Source of the DNA: Ananas comosus
Taxonomy: Eukaryota; Streptophyta; Magnoliopsida; Poales; Bromeliaceae
DNA: 64,000 bases
NCBI RefSeq assembly: GCF_001540865.1
Contig: NC_033636.1
Span: 8,928,688 to 8,992,687, forward strand
Direction of reading: 5' to 3'
The translations under genes were made by a program, and so were the position numbers. The notes below the pieces were generated by a model, which saw nothing but the letters and a program-made list of their open reading frames with translations, was not told the DNA's origin and did not search any database. This document shows, piece after piece, positions 33,613 through 46,619 of this stretch (positions within the stretch are counted from its first letter, which is position 1; every line of letters starts with the position of its first letter).

Positions 33613-33658
33613 GGAATCCTCTGAAGCATCGGAGAGTTAGGGCTGGGGGGTGGGGAAG

Positions 33659-36600
33659 ATGATGGTGGAATCGAGTGGGCGGGAGGGGGAGCAGGGACCG
33701 GTCGTCGATGCACCGCACGAGAAGGATCCGGTGGATGTTGGTGGATACAGCAGTGGAGGATGGAAAAGGTAAGAACTTTGGAATGAGAGTTGCATGAACA
33801 CTGTGATTGTTGCTAATTTTAGAAGTAGTTTTGGTAATTGGTGATTATATTTGATGATTTTGGAGCTCTATGATATGCTTGATACTACTATTTTAAGGTT
33901 GTTTGTTATAATTATTATTTTTTCAGCATGTAAGAGGAGTGGATAGCATTACTGAAATGATGCTTATAATGCTTTCACAAAGTGCAATGGTGTAGTGGGA
34001 TCTGGCAGTTAAATTTCTTCTACATGGTGGTTTATGTAGTTAGGGATGTCGATTTGTCGCTTATAACTTATATATGCACGTGTAAAGTCTCTCTGTAAAA
34101 GAAGTCCTTGGCTGGAAATCATGGACCAATAGCCGCAGCTTTAGATACGGCGCTAATTGGTTCTTTGATCCTGGTACCATATCTGTGATCATGTGAGCGC
34201 TGTCACCGACAAGATCTGTTTGATACGAAAAGGACTATGAATAGCTTTGTAAACCTCACTCATGTGCATGGTGGATGTCAGAAGAATCATGCTCGTGACT
34301 TTGAAAGAAAAAGTAATCGATGCGATTTGACCCATCAGTTGTCATTTGTCGGAAATTGAACCAATACACAACTGAGGATGGAATACCATTCTGTGTGCTG
34401 TGTCAAGAATTTGCATAAGCACGATCGTCAGCTGCTACTCTTAACAAGAAGGCCAACTTTTAGCACCTGGCAGAGTTACTCCATTTAGCAACTATCAATC
34501 TGTTTCCTCTTATAATCGGTTTCTCACTGATGCCAAACTATGACGATCTCTCGCTTGATGTAATATTATTTGGGATTGGGATCTCTATTTTTATTTTTAT
34601 TTATTTGAAACAGCTGCCCTTACGGATTACCTGACTTATCTGCAGTGAGGATGGAAGTTTGAGTTGTGGATATTCAAGCTTTAGAGGAAGGAGAGCAAGC
34701 ATGGAAGATTTTTATGATGTAAAATCATCTATAATTGATGGCAAACACATTAGTCTTTTTGGAATATTTGATGGTCCTGATCTCTTTCCTTTCCAATCTT
34801 TTCATTGTTTCCTTGGCTGGTCAAGTGTTCGGCTGTTAATTGATAATTCTGTAAAATAGGTCACGGTGGCTCACGTGCCGCTGAATACTTGAAGGAGCAC
34901 TTATTTCAAAACCTCATGAAGCACCCACAGTTCATGACCGACACAAAATTGGCCATAAGTATTTTCAGTCTGATGTAGTTTTAGCCATGGTAATGACTTT
35001 GGTATAAAGTGGACTAATGAACTTTGTAAATGCATATTATTTGCAGGTGAAACCTATAAACAAACTGATTCAGACTTTTTGGATTCTGAAAGCAATGCTC
35101 TCAGAGATGATGGTTCCACAGCATCAACGGCTGTTTTGGTTGGAAACCACTTGTATGTGGCAAATGTTGGAGATTCACGGGCTGTGATATCACTAGCAGG
35201 AAAAGGTGTTTTTTAACTCTTGAGTTATACTATTGCAGTCTTGCTAATTCTGCAGGAAATCGGAGATTTTTGACCAGTACACGTTTGTTTTTTTCTCTCA
35301 GATATTTTTATTTGTTGACTAAAGAAAAGCACGAAAGAGAAGAATTATCCAGATAATAAACCTTGTTTGTTTCTCATTAATAATTTGTTTGCCAGATATC
35401 AAACTTCATATGCAAGTGTTAAATGTTCAATTTACCACTTTCCATTGTAACTTTCCACTTCCCATCCCATGATTCTTTCAGGCGGAGATATTAGTCTACA
35501 ATTCCTATTATGTTCCCTTGGTTATGTACATGTTGAATTACATCTTAATTGATGGTATAAATAGCATGTTTCTTCCTCTTCTATTTTGTAGCAATTCCAC
35601 TATCAGATGATCACAAGCCGAATAGAAGTGATGAGCGCAAGAGAATTGAAAATGCTGGAGGGGTTGTCATGTGGGCTGGTGAGTCCGCTAATTTCGATCA
35701 TATGATGCTGCTATTTTGATTGATTATGCAGTTTCCTATAAGATCCATGCTTTCACAGTTGCTTCAGCAGTTATTACGGTAATATTTAATATTTGAAAAT
35801 TTAGCCTCGTGATGGAACACAGATTGCTTCATCATTTTATTTTGTACAAATAGTGCACTCCAGTTTAAGAGATTTGTTTCTTTCTGATGATAATTGGGTG
35901 CTTGACGGTATACCCATATTTAGGGTAGAGGAACACAATATACATGCAAACACGTGTGTTTTTTTGGGGGAGGAATCAGCTGGAAATGGGTGTTGGGGTT
36001 GCATGTAGAATGTGCTAGAATATATTTGCTACATCTGTTTACACTTGCAATCTTCTTTTTGTAGGTACTTGGCGGGTGGGAGGTGTACTTGCAATGTCCC
36101 GTGCATTTGGTAACCGCCTTTTGAAACAGTTTGTTGTCGCGGAACCTGAGATTCAGGTACCCAGCTCTCATGTGAAGTTTAAGTAGGCACTGGGTTCTAT
36201 AGCTTGTCCTCTCAATTTCCGAATAAACTCATCTCCTATTATAAATCAGGAAAATTTGGTGGGAGAGGGTTCTTATCTTCTTTTTTTTTTCTTTTTTGAC
36301 CTTTACCATTAGACTCTAGTTATATTTAACACAATTCAGTAGAACACTTCACAATAGATTCTGTACTTTTCTACGATATATTAGGTTACTTGATTGTGTC
36401 ATTTACTCTATTATGTTAAGAACCTGTATTTAGTCTAATTCTTTTCTCTCAGTAGCATCTCACTTTTTTATCTTGTAGAGTGCAAGGCGACAATGCCCAA
36501 GAGTTAAGCTCAAAAAACGTTCTTGAAATTAAAGTAGATTATTCAGAATTTCTAAACTTCAAATATAAATATCCTCTCAAAGAGTCACTTAAAACTGACA

Positions 36601-37309
36601 AAACCGAAATAAATGAGTAGATTGAAGCATTCTTTGTGATCATTACTACCTTTAATTGCAACAAGGCATACATTTTTTAACTACAGAAACATAGTTGAAT
36701 GCCAATTTTTGTAAGAATTGCATGAGAACTTACATAGATGATTCAATTGTTATGCTATCTTATGAAAATCCAAAATAATTAATCGGTTTGTTTTGAACAT
36801 TTTCTCAGGAGCAAGAGATTGGCGATGAGCTGGAGTTTCTGATTTTGGCTAGTGATGGGCTGTGGGATGTGGTTCCTAATGAGGTGAATTCTTCTTTCAA
36901 TCTATTTTGATGCCGTAAACTTGGTCCACATTCTATCTTAGAAAGTTGTGTTGAAATCATTGGTCGACTGCACCAAGCATCCGCTCGGTGAAACTTCGAT
37001 TGTGGGGATTTTGAAAATTTGATTCTTTTCCCCTTATAATTAAGAAAAGTAATCCATTAACAGACATGCAAAAACTTTTGCCTTATCTGTTTGCATCATG
37101 ATCTCATTCTGCTTCAATTGATTTGCTGAAATATTTAGGACGCCGTTTCGCTCGTGAGAGAGGAAGAGGAGCCCGAGGCCGCAGCTCGGAAGCTGATGGA
37201 GACCGCCTTCTCGCGGGGAAGCGCCGACAACATAACATGCATTGTTGTGAAATTCCACCATGAGAAACCTGGAGTTGATTCTCCTACTGAGTCAGATGAT
37301 CCGAGTTGA
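33659..37309 (+). CDS. Protein phosphatase 2C, eight exons
   Basis: Seen: exons 33659-33768, 34646-34773, 34860-34958, 35047-35205, 35592-35678, 36065-36156, 36809-36883 and 37139-37309 join in frame, GT-AG, to 306 residues ending in TGA. PPM-family motifs appear in order: [11 protein letters not shown] (about residues 52-62, metal-binding Glu-Asp), GIFDGHGG (about 76-83), [60 protein letters not shown] and [12 protein letters not shown]. Known family: Mg/Mn-dependent Ser/Thr phosphatase. The short N-terminus and lack of kinase-association or membrane segments resemble the Arabidopsis WIN2 (At4g31750) and PP2C-59 type, not the ABA co-receptor clade A. The substrate is unknown. ATGATG doublet at the start; the second Met at 33662 is equally possible. 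The 5' leader (33060-33658) has GA and CT tracts and a C run (33169-33185). Confidence 0.95.
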
Positions 37310-37512
37310 TTTATCAGTTCGAATCTTTGCTGAACTTATGTCGCGGGTTGGTCTTCTGCTATCATTGAGCGGGACCGACCCAGCTGTTTCTTTATTCCTT
37401 TGTTTTTGGCATAAACTAGAGAACTTGTTTTATTATCCTGGTTATATGTTTTGGTTCTTAGCTTGGGTGGTTATATGTTTTGGTTCCTTGCTTGGGTGCT
37501 TACTGTTTTTTT

Positions 37513-37569
<57 letters not shown>

Positions 37570-38937
37570 CATGTCTCCATTTCCACTCTTTGCTTTGCTT
37601 GGATGAATAGTATGTTTTTTGATTCTCTCTAGCAGCCACTGAAGGACTATTGCTTAAAAAATGTCATACGTACACTCTATTATAGTATGTATATTTCACA
37701 CTATATAATCCTACGGTTTTAAAATCTCTTTTGAGTTGGTACTGAAGGAGAATTTGTTCAGTGAATAAATTTTGGTCTTTTGAAAGTTAGGGTGTAAGAA
37801 TTATATTTATATTAGAGGTGTACATACTAACATTAACATGGCTCTTATTGTTTTAGGTGTTATTGCTTGAGTGAATAGGTGAGCCGTTGTATTTCGCTAG
37901 TTTTAAATGAACAATTAATAGAAGAATTTTTGTTGGTTACGAGTTCTGACATTTAAGTGGCCTAGTTTCATAAGACTAAAATAAATGCCATGTTGTTGTC
38001 ACTTGTCACTGACATACTTAATACCGTTGCTTAAGGATTTCGAAGCCCAGTTGTTTTATATTTCTGGTTGCTTAAGGATTTCGAAGCACAGTTGTTTTAT
38101 ATTTCTGGATTTCGAAGCACAGTTGTTTCATATTTCTAGATTCGACATATTTCTAGATTCTACTTCTCCTGGTATCTTAAGATTGAATGCCTTGGCTGAA
38201 GTTACAACCATCTTCAAAAGAACAAACTCAGGAAAAAATCTCTACCATTTTTTGCATTATTGTTTTTTTTATTTTTCAAATATTAAGGAAAATCTCTACC
38301 TTCGTTGGCATTATTGCTCTTTTTATTTTTTAAATATTAATTAAGTATAATTTAATATGGACGGAAAGAGTTTTTTTTTTTAAAAAAAATATATATATAT
38401 TGTCATGCTTGGTTCAACTTGCAATTAATTCCAACCAAGCATGATAACTTATTTTAAACAGATTTAAAATTTTTAAAAAGTACTTTTGTTTTATTTTTTT
38501 GTTGTTAAATAGGTATTTTGAATGTAAGAATGATAAGTGATTTACAACTTACAAGGGTAACGCTGCAAATCGAGCATAAGGGCGTAAATTTTAACGCTTA
38601 TCCCGCTAAAAAGTAAAAACTTGTATTTTGTTTACTTCCTTACTATTTTTTTTTTTAACAATCATTTTTTGCATTATTTTTTATACAAATCTGTTTTGAA
38701 AAAAAAAATTAAAAAATGGGAACAATATCGAAAGACGGAAAGGGAAGGGTGTATTCATTATTTTACTCTTCTAAAGTTTTTTTTTTTATTTTTTTATTTT
38801 ATTTTTAACCCCATAATAACAGGAACAAAGCCAAAACATTATCTCCACCGCATGGGTCGCAACTCGCAAGCCCCCTCTAAAAACCGCTCCCCAAAACCCT
38901 AAACCCTCTCTCTTTCTCTCTCTCTCTCTCTTCGACT
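37310..38937. other. Intergenic between PP2C and the DEAD-box helicase (tandem orientation)
   Basis: 37310 to about 37640 is probably PP2C 3' UTR and includes a CT microsatellite (37517-37565). 38039-38165 has a short imperfect tandem repeat based on GGATTTCGAAGC(A/C)CAGTTGTTT, about three copies. 38660-38820 has T- and A-runs. A double telo-box (AAAACCCTAAACCCT, 38893-38907) and a CT tract precede the helicase start. No other gene signal. Confidence 0.6.
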
Positions 38938-41900
38938 ATGCCCACGGAGCTCGTCCCTCTCCGCCCCCTCGGCTACGCCGCATCCCTCCCCTCTTCCCGC
39001 GTCCTCTCCATTTTCGGAAGAGCGTTCCCCTTCAAGCTCAAGTACCTATCTCTCTCCTCCAAGCCCCCGCGCCTTCCGCTCATGGCGAGCGCCGGGGAGA
39101 AAGGTAGTGTTTCGGTAGAGGACGAGGCGAGGAGTGCCGGGGGAAGGGATGGGATGAGAAGGTCTCGGAAATCGCCGCGAAACGGAGCGCCTTTGAAGCG
39201 GCAGAGGGGTGGCGATTCCAATTTTCTCCAGGTGATCGGCGATGCTAAGAAGCATCGGGGATCGGGGAGGAAGGAGAAGTCGCTGGGTTCGGGCAAAGGT
39301 CCCTATCGTTTTGAGGTATTGGATGGAGAGGATGAGGAGGAGGATGAGATTGGTAATATGGGAGAAGGGGTGGTGACTGTGATTAGTGAGGATTCTACTT
39401 CATTGCATGCTCTTATGAAGGAAGGGGATTCAAATGCTCAAAAGAGTTTGCTAGGGGTGGATGACTCATACCTGAGTGAAACCAGGTAAAATTTTATTGG
39501 GATATCAAAAATTATGTGTGTTTTGTGAGATTTTGGATGATTTAAATTAAAACTTGCTATAGCATACAATTTATATATGAAACAAAATGGTGTTTTTAAT
39601 ATTCATATCCAACACTCCTTTAGCCTGAGCTCGTGACGTTTCAATAGATCCTAGAATGGGACATTGATTTATTGTGGTGCATAGGCATGGTTGGATTCGA
39701 ATTCAGGACATGGTACTCCATTACCATGTGAGACAGTGCCGTTTTCTATAAGTTTAAGCTAGTAGATGATGATATTTTCAATATTTATATGCGAAAATTT
39801 TTTAGCTCTTTGTCCGAACAAGAAATGCTGAGACAATTTTAGCTGGGAAACATTATTGCATATTGGATTTGCATACTTGGAGTTGGAAAAAAAAGATATG
39901 CTTGGTAGTAGTTTAGTCGCATAAGCATCATTGTTCTCTTCCTTCCTTTGTTTGATATATTAAGAGAAGGCCTATACTTTTTGTCTTCGCATTTGAAATT
40001 GAATTTGTTATTTGATCTCTTAGGACCAGCTATTGTTGTGTGCTACAGGTTTGACCAATGCTCCATATCGTCCTTGTCATTAAGGGGCATAAAAGATGCT
40101 GGGTATGAGAAGATGACTCAGGTGCAGGAAGCAACTCTCCCTGTCATCCTTGGAGGTTAATCATTTAAAAATTGATTTGCAAGGTTAATTATTTAGATTT
40201 GACTTACATGTCATTAAGATGTAAGAGTTAAATCAATTTGTGTGTAATGGGCTGGAATATTTTGATGCATATGACTTTGCAACCTTTCTTGCTTTGCAGG
40301 CGACGATGTTCTTGCAAAGGCAAAGACTGGAACAGGAAAAACAGTGGCCTTTTTGGTATTGTCCTTGGTGTTTTTGCTTTATTTCGGTTATATACCTCAC
40401 CCTATATTTTCAATCAATTATAGTTGATAATGTCCAATTTCAGCTTCCAGCAATTGAGGTTCTTTCCAAGTTGCCTCTTGTTGAGCGCGAACAAAAAAGA
40501 CCATCAATCAATGTTCTTGTCCTATGCCCCACCAGGGAACTAGCAAACCAAGTTGCAGCAGAAGCTAACAAACTTTTGAAGTATCATCCGTCAATAGGTG
40601 TACAAGTCGTAATAGGTGGAACACGACTAACACAAGAACAGAGGCGCATGCAAACTAATCCTTGTCAGGTCAATAGCTCGACTACTCTTTGCAGGACATG
40701 ATTTACAGTTCTTCTTGAATACATTTTATGATTTTTATTTTTTTTATGTATCTTACTTGATCAGAATTGACTCTGCAGATTCTTGTAGCCACGCCTGGAA
40801 GGCTTAAAGACCACATTGAGAATACGCAAGGATTTGCGACTCGGCTAAAGGGCATGAAGGTCCTTGTTCTGGATGAAGCTGATCGCCTATTGGATATGGG
40901 CTTTCGAAAGGATATTGAGAAAATAGTTGCTTCTGTTCCTAAACAACGGCAAACACTTCTATTTTCTGCTACTATTCCAGAAGGGGTATATTCCTTTTCG
41001 ACATTATTTTCTCTTCTAGTTTCTTGTAAAATCTGTTGCAGTTATTAAATGAATCAATGTCTAGGTTCGTCAAATTTGCCATATTGCTATGAAAAAGGAC
41101 CATGCATTTATTAATACAGTTGAAGAAGGCAGTGAGGAGACTCATTCACAGGTATAATAACTTGATTGTATGAGAGCCTTCACTCATGAAATCAGAAATC
41201 AGTTTTCCTGACCTCTTAATATTTGGACTAATCAGGTCAGACAAATGTATTTGATTGCACCGCTGGATAAACACTTCTCGATATTGTATAGCTTATTGAC
41301 GGAACATGTATTGGAAGATGCTGATTACAAGGTTGGTGGTATTATTCAGTCGTAGCTGAACATCTTGTCTTTTCCTAGTAATAATCATATATGTTAATTA
41401 CTTGAGAATTTGCAGGTAATTGTGTTCTGTACAACTGCAATGGTCACAAAACTTGTCGCCGATTTCCTCTCTAGGCTGGGGCTGAATATCCGAGAGATCC
41501 ATTCGAGAAAGGCACAGAACTATAGAAGTAGGGTTTCAGAAGAATTTAGGCAGTCGAAGGGTCTTATACTTGTTAGTTCTGATGTATCTGCACGAGGAGT
41601 TGATTACCCAGATGTCACCCTTGTTATTCAGGTGATTTTTCTCGTCTACTTTCTTATTCACTTCTACATGCACTGTTATCTTAACCAATTTGTAGCCTCA
41701 TTTCTTTATTGTAGATTGTATTTTGGTTCTCTTTACAGCAATAACTTATAGCGGATTTTTGAGTCGTACTGCTATCCCCAGTTAATCAAGAAACGAAGTC
41801 ATTATTTTTGGCTTGACATTAGAGGGAAAACTTTAACTAATACATAGATAACAAAGGAGTGACAACACTATGCAAGGGGTAGTTCGATTTTTCATTCCGA

Positions 41901-43059
41901 GGTTTCTGTAAAATTACCTGGTTTTTATCACTGGCAAACTTTTACCATGTTTACGTCCATCCGTTTTGGTAATGAAGGTGCATATATTTCCTAGTAGTCT
42001 TTATCAAGCTTAAGTTTTCGAATATATGCTCTTGGGTTGATATTCTCCCTGGAAGTGCCGGAGCTATCACTTGTTTTATTTGATTGCCAGGTTGGGTTGC
42101 CTGCTGATAGAGAACAGTACATTCATCGACTTGGTCGAACTGGCCGGAAAGGTAAAGAAGGAAAAGGCATATTGATGTTGGCTCCATGGGAGAAATTCTT
42201 TCTTGCTAGCATCAAGGATTTGCCAGTGACTGAGGCTCCACTGCCGTTAACAGATTCAAACACCCAAAGAAAAGTAAGTGTCTTGCTAGTATAGGAAATT
42301 TTATTACTTTCATAGGACATCAAATTCAGAAATATATGTTATATTACTTCATATTATTGTGAGTGATGATGCAAACAATGTTCAGTGGACCCATTCGTGG
42401 CTTCACTTTGTTATTATCATGAATCTAAACAATTTTCCGCACACTATGGTTTGCTAAATCACTCATACTGATAGGAATCCCTTGTTTCTATATATTCTTA
42501 CAAAGTTACATGGATATACATTGTTTTATCTGTTTGTTAATATGAATGCTTATTATTGCTATCTCTGTCAAAATCATTAATGATATCTTCGCCTTTCTAT
42601 TTTGAGTAAACCTTCCAATTCTAGCCCTTACCGCCACCGTGCGATACTAAAAGTTTAGAGAAAACCCTTTAACCTCATAAAAGCAACCAAACCATATTGA
42701 ACAGTGAGTCCTGTAATTCTACCAAATTGCAAACTCTAGTACTCTTTTTCACAGGTGTTAATGCATAATTAAGTTCTACTTCATTTCGCACTGATTTTTC
42801 TAACACTTGTTATTTCTCTTCATCTTGATAGGTTGAAGAGGCACTCCGGCGTGTGGAAATGAAGAACAAAGAATCGGCCTATCAAGCATGGCTTGGATAC
42901 TACAATTCAAACAAAACTATCGGCCGGGACAAGCGTAAGCTCGTGGAGCTTGCAGAAGAGTTCAGCCAAAGCATGGGACTCACCGATCCTCCGGCTATCC
43001 CCAAACTTATTCTTAGAAAGATGGGTCTTAACAATGTCCCAGGGTTGCGCTCTTTGTAA
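38938..43059 (+). CDS. DEAD-box ATP-dependent RNA helicase, probably organellar (RH25/26/31-like), ten exons
   Basis: Seen: exons 38938-39485, 40049-40155, 40300-40355, 40444-40668, 40779-40985, 41065-41151, 41236-41331, 41416-41631, 42091-42273 and 42832-43059 join in frame to 650 residues ending in TAA. Order: an Arg/Ser/Leu-rich N-terminus lacking acids for about 48 residues (transit-peptide-like), an acidic and basic low-complexity segment to about 180, then the helicase core with Q-motif ([14 protein letters not shown]), AKTGTGKT (I), PTRELA (Ia), ATPGR (Ib), DEAD (II), SAT (III), VIVFCTT (IV), [15 protein letters not shown] (V) and [10 protein letters not shown] (VI). Known family: ATP-driven RNA unwinding. 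The sequence resembles the plant group related to yeast mitochondrial Mss116. A second in-frame Met at residue 49 (MASAGEKG) could yield a form without the targeting sequence. All catalytic motifs are intact. Confidence 0.95.
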
Positions 43060-44486
43060 GCTCTATTTGTGGGGATCCTAGCTGAGCACCTCATAGTTTT
43101 AACTGGTCATGAACCAGAACCAGAATCATTCTCGACAAATCGAAAGTAGTGAGGTTCAATTTCTTTCACGTCGGGACCTGGTAATGACCAAAGATTCTAA
43201 GCAACGGATCCGGCTAGATACCTACTAAGTAAGAAGGAAGTGGAAAGTTCTACATCCCTTCTTTCTCATGAGGTTTCTCTTTTTTACCAGCCTTACCATT
43301 AAAGATTGTTTTTTTAATAGAAAAAGGATATCATAGTAGCTAAAATTTTTCTGGTGTTATTCTATTCAAGTTTTGTTTTGGGTGTTTCTTGTTTCTTTCT
43401 AGGGTTTAGTTATCGCGAATGCGAGTATAGCTAATTAAGTTTGCATTTGTTCGTGTAGTTAATTTTGAATTGTCACCTGATGCTCTTTTTCATTTTGGGA
43501 AATGTATTCTGAAATTTGAAAATTTTGATTTTGGTATGTAATTTTGTAGTTATTTTGAATTATAGAAAATTTGGTCATGTTTTTGAGAATTTAACTGTTT
43601 TTGTTTGAAGAAAGATGTATAATATTTAATTAAGTAATAGGATACTTCCCTGTCCAAAAACTTAAACAATCCAGCATAAAATAATGTTATATTTTATAAA
43701 TAAAAAAGCAGTAAATTATAACACTTTATAATTGTAGGAAATATAGTATATATATAGTTAATTTGTTTGTTAGGAGGTTAGGACGGTGAAATAAAAATAG
43801 GCTAAAGCCGCTAAACTACAAGGACTTCTATTTAATACCTTGATTTACTTAAACAATATAGAAATATTCAAATTTATTGGAAGGCCCTGTACAAATGTTT
43901 TTTAAAAAATTATAAGTTTAGAGGGATAAATGTCCAAATTTTCAAAATTTTAAAATATTCAAGGGACAAAATGTATAGTTACAAACCTCACGTTATCGCG
44001 TAGCTTAATAAACTCAACTACTAATATTAGGTTGTGTGCAAGACTGGGCAGATATTGGGGCGGGAGGGGTCTCTCAACCCAGCCCTATTTCTTGTCGTGT
44101 CGGGATGGAGTCCTATGGATTAATTTTTATCTTAATTTTTTATCCTCATTTATTGCTCCATTTAGAACAAACATTAAAAATTTTAATAAATATTAGAAAT
44201 AAAAAAAAATGAGATTTTTGACGAATTAAAATAGATCAAAGAAAAAAAAATGTCTCCCACCAGCTCTATTTGCTAGATGATCGGGACGGATTATATTTTT
44301 TTACTTTTTTTGTTCTCACTTACTGTCTTATTCGGAGCACCTTATTCGGAGCGGATCGGTATCGCAGCTCCGCCAAGTCGGATCCATTAGCATTGATAGT
44401 TCGGTGTCCATGGGTTTTAGTCCCATACCGGATAATTAACTAGAGAATCCTCCATATATTAAGAACACTATGCAAGGTTGTCGACC

Positions 44487-44723
44487 GTGAACCATGGGAC
44501 GAAGTGATCGGGTTTTTGCGTATCCTGGAAAGTCCCCGGGCCTGAGATTCCGCAGAGATGCGGCCGCGGAAAACGCGGGTTCACTTCGAACTCCATCCCT
44601 CGGCTGAGACACGCGTGGAGCCCTCGGGATGCGAGTCGAAGCTCCTATGGCCGTCCATCACAGTTATTCACTTGATCCAACCGTTGGATTAACAGAACGG
44701 GGCTTACGATCCCCATGGTTCAC
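44487..44723. mobile_element. GC-rich short element with 12-bp inverted termini
   Basis: It begins GTGAACCATGGG (44487) and ends CCCATGGTTCAC (44723), perfect inverted repeats of 12 bp. It is much more GC-rich than the surrounding AT-rich DNA. It includes CGCAGAGATGCGGCCGCGG and GGTTCACTTCGAACTCC. Target duplication is not clear. It may be a MITE. A tRNA-like origin was considered, but the control boxes are poor. Confidence 0.55.
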
Positions 44724-45666
44724 CCCTTTTTTTTCTTTTTTTTTTTTTTGGCTAAAATCCCAATTACTACCCGTGTGAGATGTCAAAAATAAATTTAGAT
44801 TTTAAACAATTATATCTCTGAATTAGAGTTCAAACAAGTTGTTGGGATTGCAAAATGAAAAACTGTAATAAAAAAATAATTTGTTTATTTTTGTAAGGAT
44901 ATCGTGGCGTCTGTATTGCAAAAAATTGCTAAAAACTTAAGATTCTTATTTTACCTTACAATAGTGCCAGACGTCCCTAATACTAAGCGTGCTCTAAAAC
45001 TTTTTGATCTTTTTTAATTAAACCTGTTGGAAAGATTGCAATAAACAATCTTAATGGGGCATAAACTTTGGCTGGGCCAAACTTACCTTGAGATACTAGA
45101 ACTCTCCTCTTAGAAGAGTACCAAATGATCGGTCCGTCATTAATATGTCGGTAATTATATAAAATATTTTAACCTGTAACCATGAACTAATTACGTACTA
45201 TATATTACGAATGATAACATATCAATAATATATGAGAGTAATATTTTAAAATCTCCACTCTTAAATTTCAATTTAGAGTAATCGGATTAACAAATATTCA
45301 ATCTTATTAATGCTAACACTCGTCTCAACCATGATCCTGTAAGCTGAACTGCATTTGGTTGCTAATGAGACGCAACACGGTGACGTGTCGCTCGTACCTG
45401 CTTGTACAGGTGTCCCTGCCCTTTCCAGTTCAACTGCCCACCTATTTTTGTTAAAAGAATTTAAAAGATTTTGGAAAGAAAAAGAAGAGAAAAAAAGATT
45501 GTTTTTACAGAACATTCTCTACCGTAATTAAAAAGAGCCATGGGCGATGCGTGGCCCCCCTAAAACCCTCCCCCACCCTCACGCGACCAAACACTTGCCC
45601 AACTCCTATTGCACCGCAAGGATGGTAACTACTACTTCACTCTAACCCCCTCGTAGGTTTCCAAAT

Positions 45667-45812
45667 AAAACGGTTCTTAAATAATTATCAAACAAGCGAA
45701 CAACTGTCCCTGGCGCAACTGGTAAAGAACTTATTGATTGATATCTGAGGTCCCACCACCCCTCCCTCCAAAAGTGTGGGCTTCTATAGAAAACGGTTCT
45801 TAAATAATAACT
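45667..45812. repeat. Tandem duplication of about 122 bp covering a SINE head
   Basis: AAAACGGTTCTTAAATAAT occurs at about 45668 and again at about 45790. Each copy is followed by a SINE start (TGGCGCAACTGGTAAAG at 45709-45726, a good A-box, and TTAGCGCAAGTGATAAA at about 45829). The first SINE copy is cut short after GAGGTCCCACC, so the array looks like a local duplication with divergence. Confidence 0.6.
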
Positions 45813-45814
45813 AA

Positions 45815-45970
45815 ACGACTGATCCTTCTTAGCGCAAGTGATAAAAAGCTTAGTGATTGATATCTGAACTCCTAAGTTTGAATTATAATTAATTCATATT
45901 TTTAACTAAATTTATTTCTAAAATAAATAAATAGAACGATAGCATGATATCTTTTTCTCAAAAAAAATAT
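45815..45970 (+). mobile_element. tRNA-derived SINE, plus strand, degenerate
   Basis: It has an A-box-like TTAGCGCAAGTGATAAA, TGAACTCCTAAGTTTGAATT in the B-box position, the family segment AATTCATATTTTTAACTAAATTTATTTCTAAA, a decayed ATAGCATGATATCT tail and a short A tail ending near 45968. Older and more diverged than the copy at 53055. Confidence 0.7.
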
Positions 45971-46591
45971 AATTTACCAAACGCTGACTCTACAATTAAA
46001 AAAATATATAATTTTAACAGCTGACCTTTCGATAGTTTTAGATCTTATTTATATGTATAAATAGATATTTTTTTAAAATTTATTTAAAAGATTTATACAT
46101 TTTGACCATGAGAAGTGTAATCAAATTTTAGAATGAAATATTATATTTGGCATCAAATTATTTGTTCTGAATAAAATAAATTATCTCATAAAAACATGCT
46201 ATTCTACCAAATAATGAATAACACACCTTTCAAAAATAAAAAAATCAAACTTTCTATTTGGAATCATATTAAAAAATTATTGTACCAATTATTCCGATAT
46301 TTAAATAGGGCCTCAATGATTTAATAATTATACTTAGTATAGGTAATAAAGAATTTAATTGTTGATATTCGAGATCTCAAAGAGGAAGTTTAGTTTGCTA
46401 CAGTATGATCTAGAAATAGTACTTTATTTTTTTTTTTCTAATTTTGTATATTATGAAGATTAAGTAAGTAATTCATATTTCAAACTACCTGACTCCACCG
46501 AATCAGAAAATAATATGCTGCCATATATGGAAATTCAACTTAGGCCTAAAAAGGAGAATCTCATTCTGTCGTCATGTGACAATTGTTGCAG

Positions 46592-46619
46592 CACGTGCCT
46601 GTCGAGCCCCACGCACGTG
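46592..46619. promoter_or_regulatory. Paired G-boxes (CACGTG) upstream of the lipase
   Basis: CACGTG is at 46592-46597 and 46614-46619, 22 bases apart, about 1.15 kb before the lipase start. A third lies in lipase intron 1 (48941-48946). G-boxes and ABRE cores bind bZIP and bHLH factors. PLIP2/PLIP3 in Arabidopsis are known to be ABA-inducible, which makes the pair interesting, but the distance makes function uncertain. Confidence 0.35.

Larger units (their letters stand above)
26130..33658. other. Large repeat-rich region between eL33 and the PP2C gene
   Basis: After the eL33 3' UTR the sequence is AT-rich and made mostly of mobile-element remnants: an ATTTA-type microsatellite (about 28557-28587), a SINE (29044-29219), an AT-rich foldback copy with an N (29277-29820), a GC-rich foldback (30253-30882), a second AT-rich foldback (32337-32722) and another SINE directly behind it (32725-32909). 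From 33060 it becomes the GC- and CT-rich PP2C leader. The long frames inside 30400-30822 and 33006-33284 are low-complexity and are not called as genes. Confidence 0.65.
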
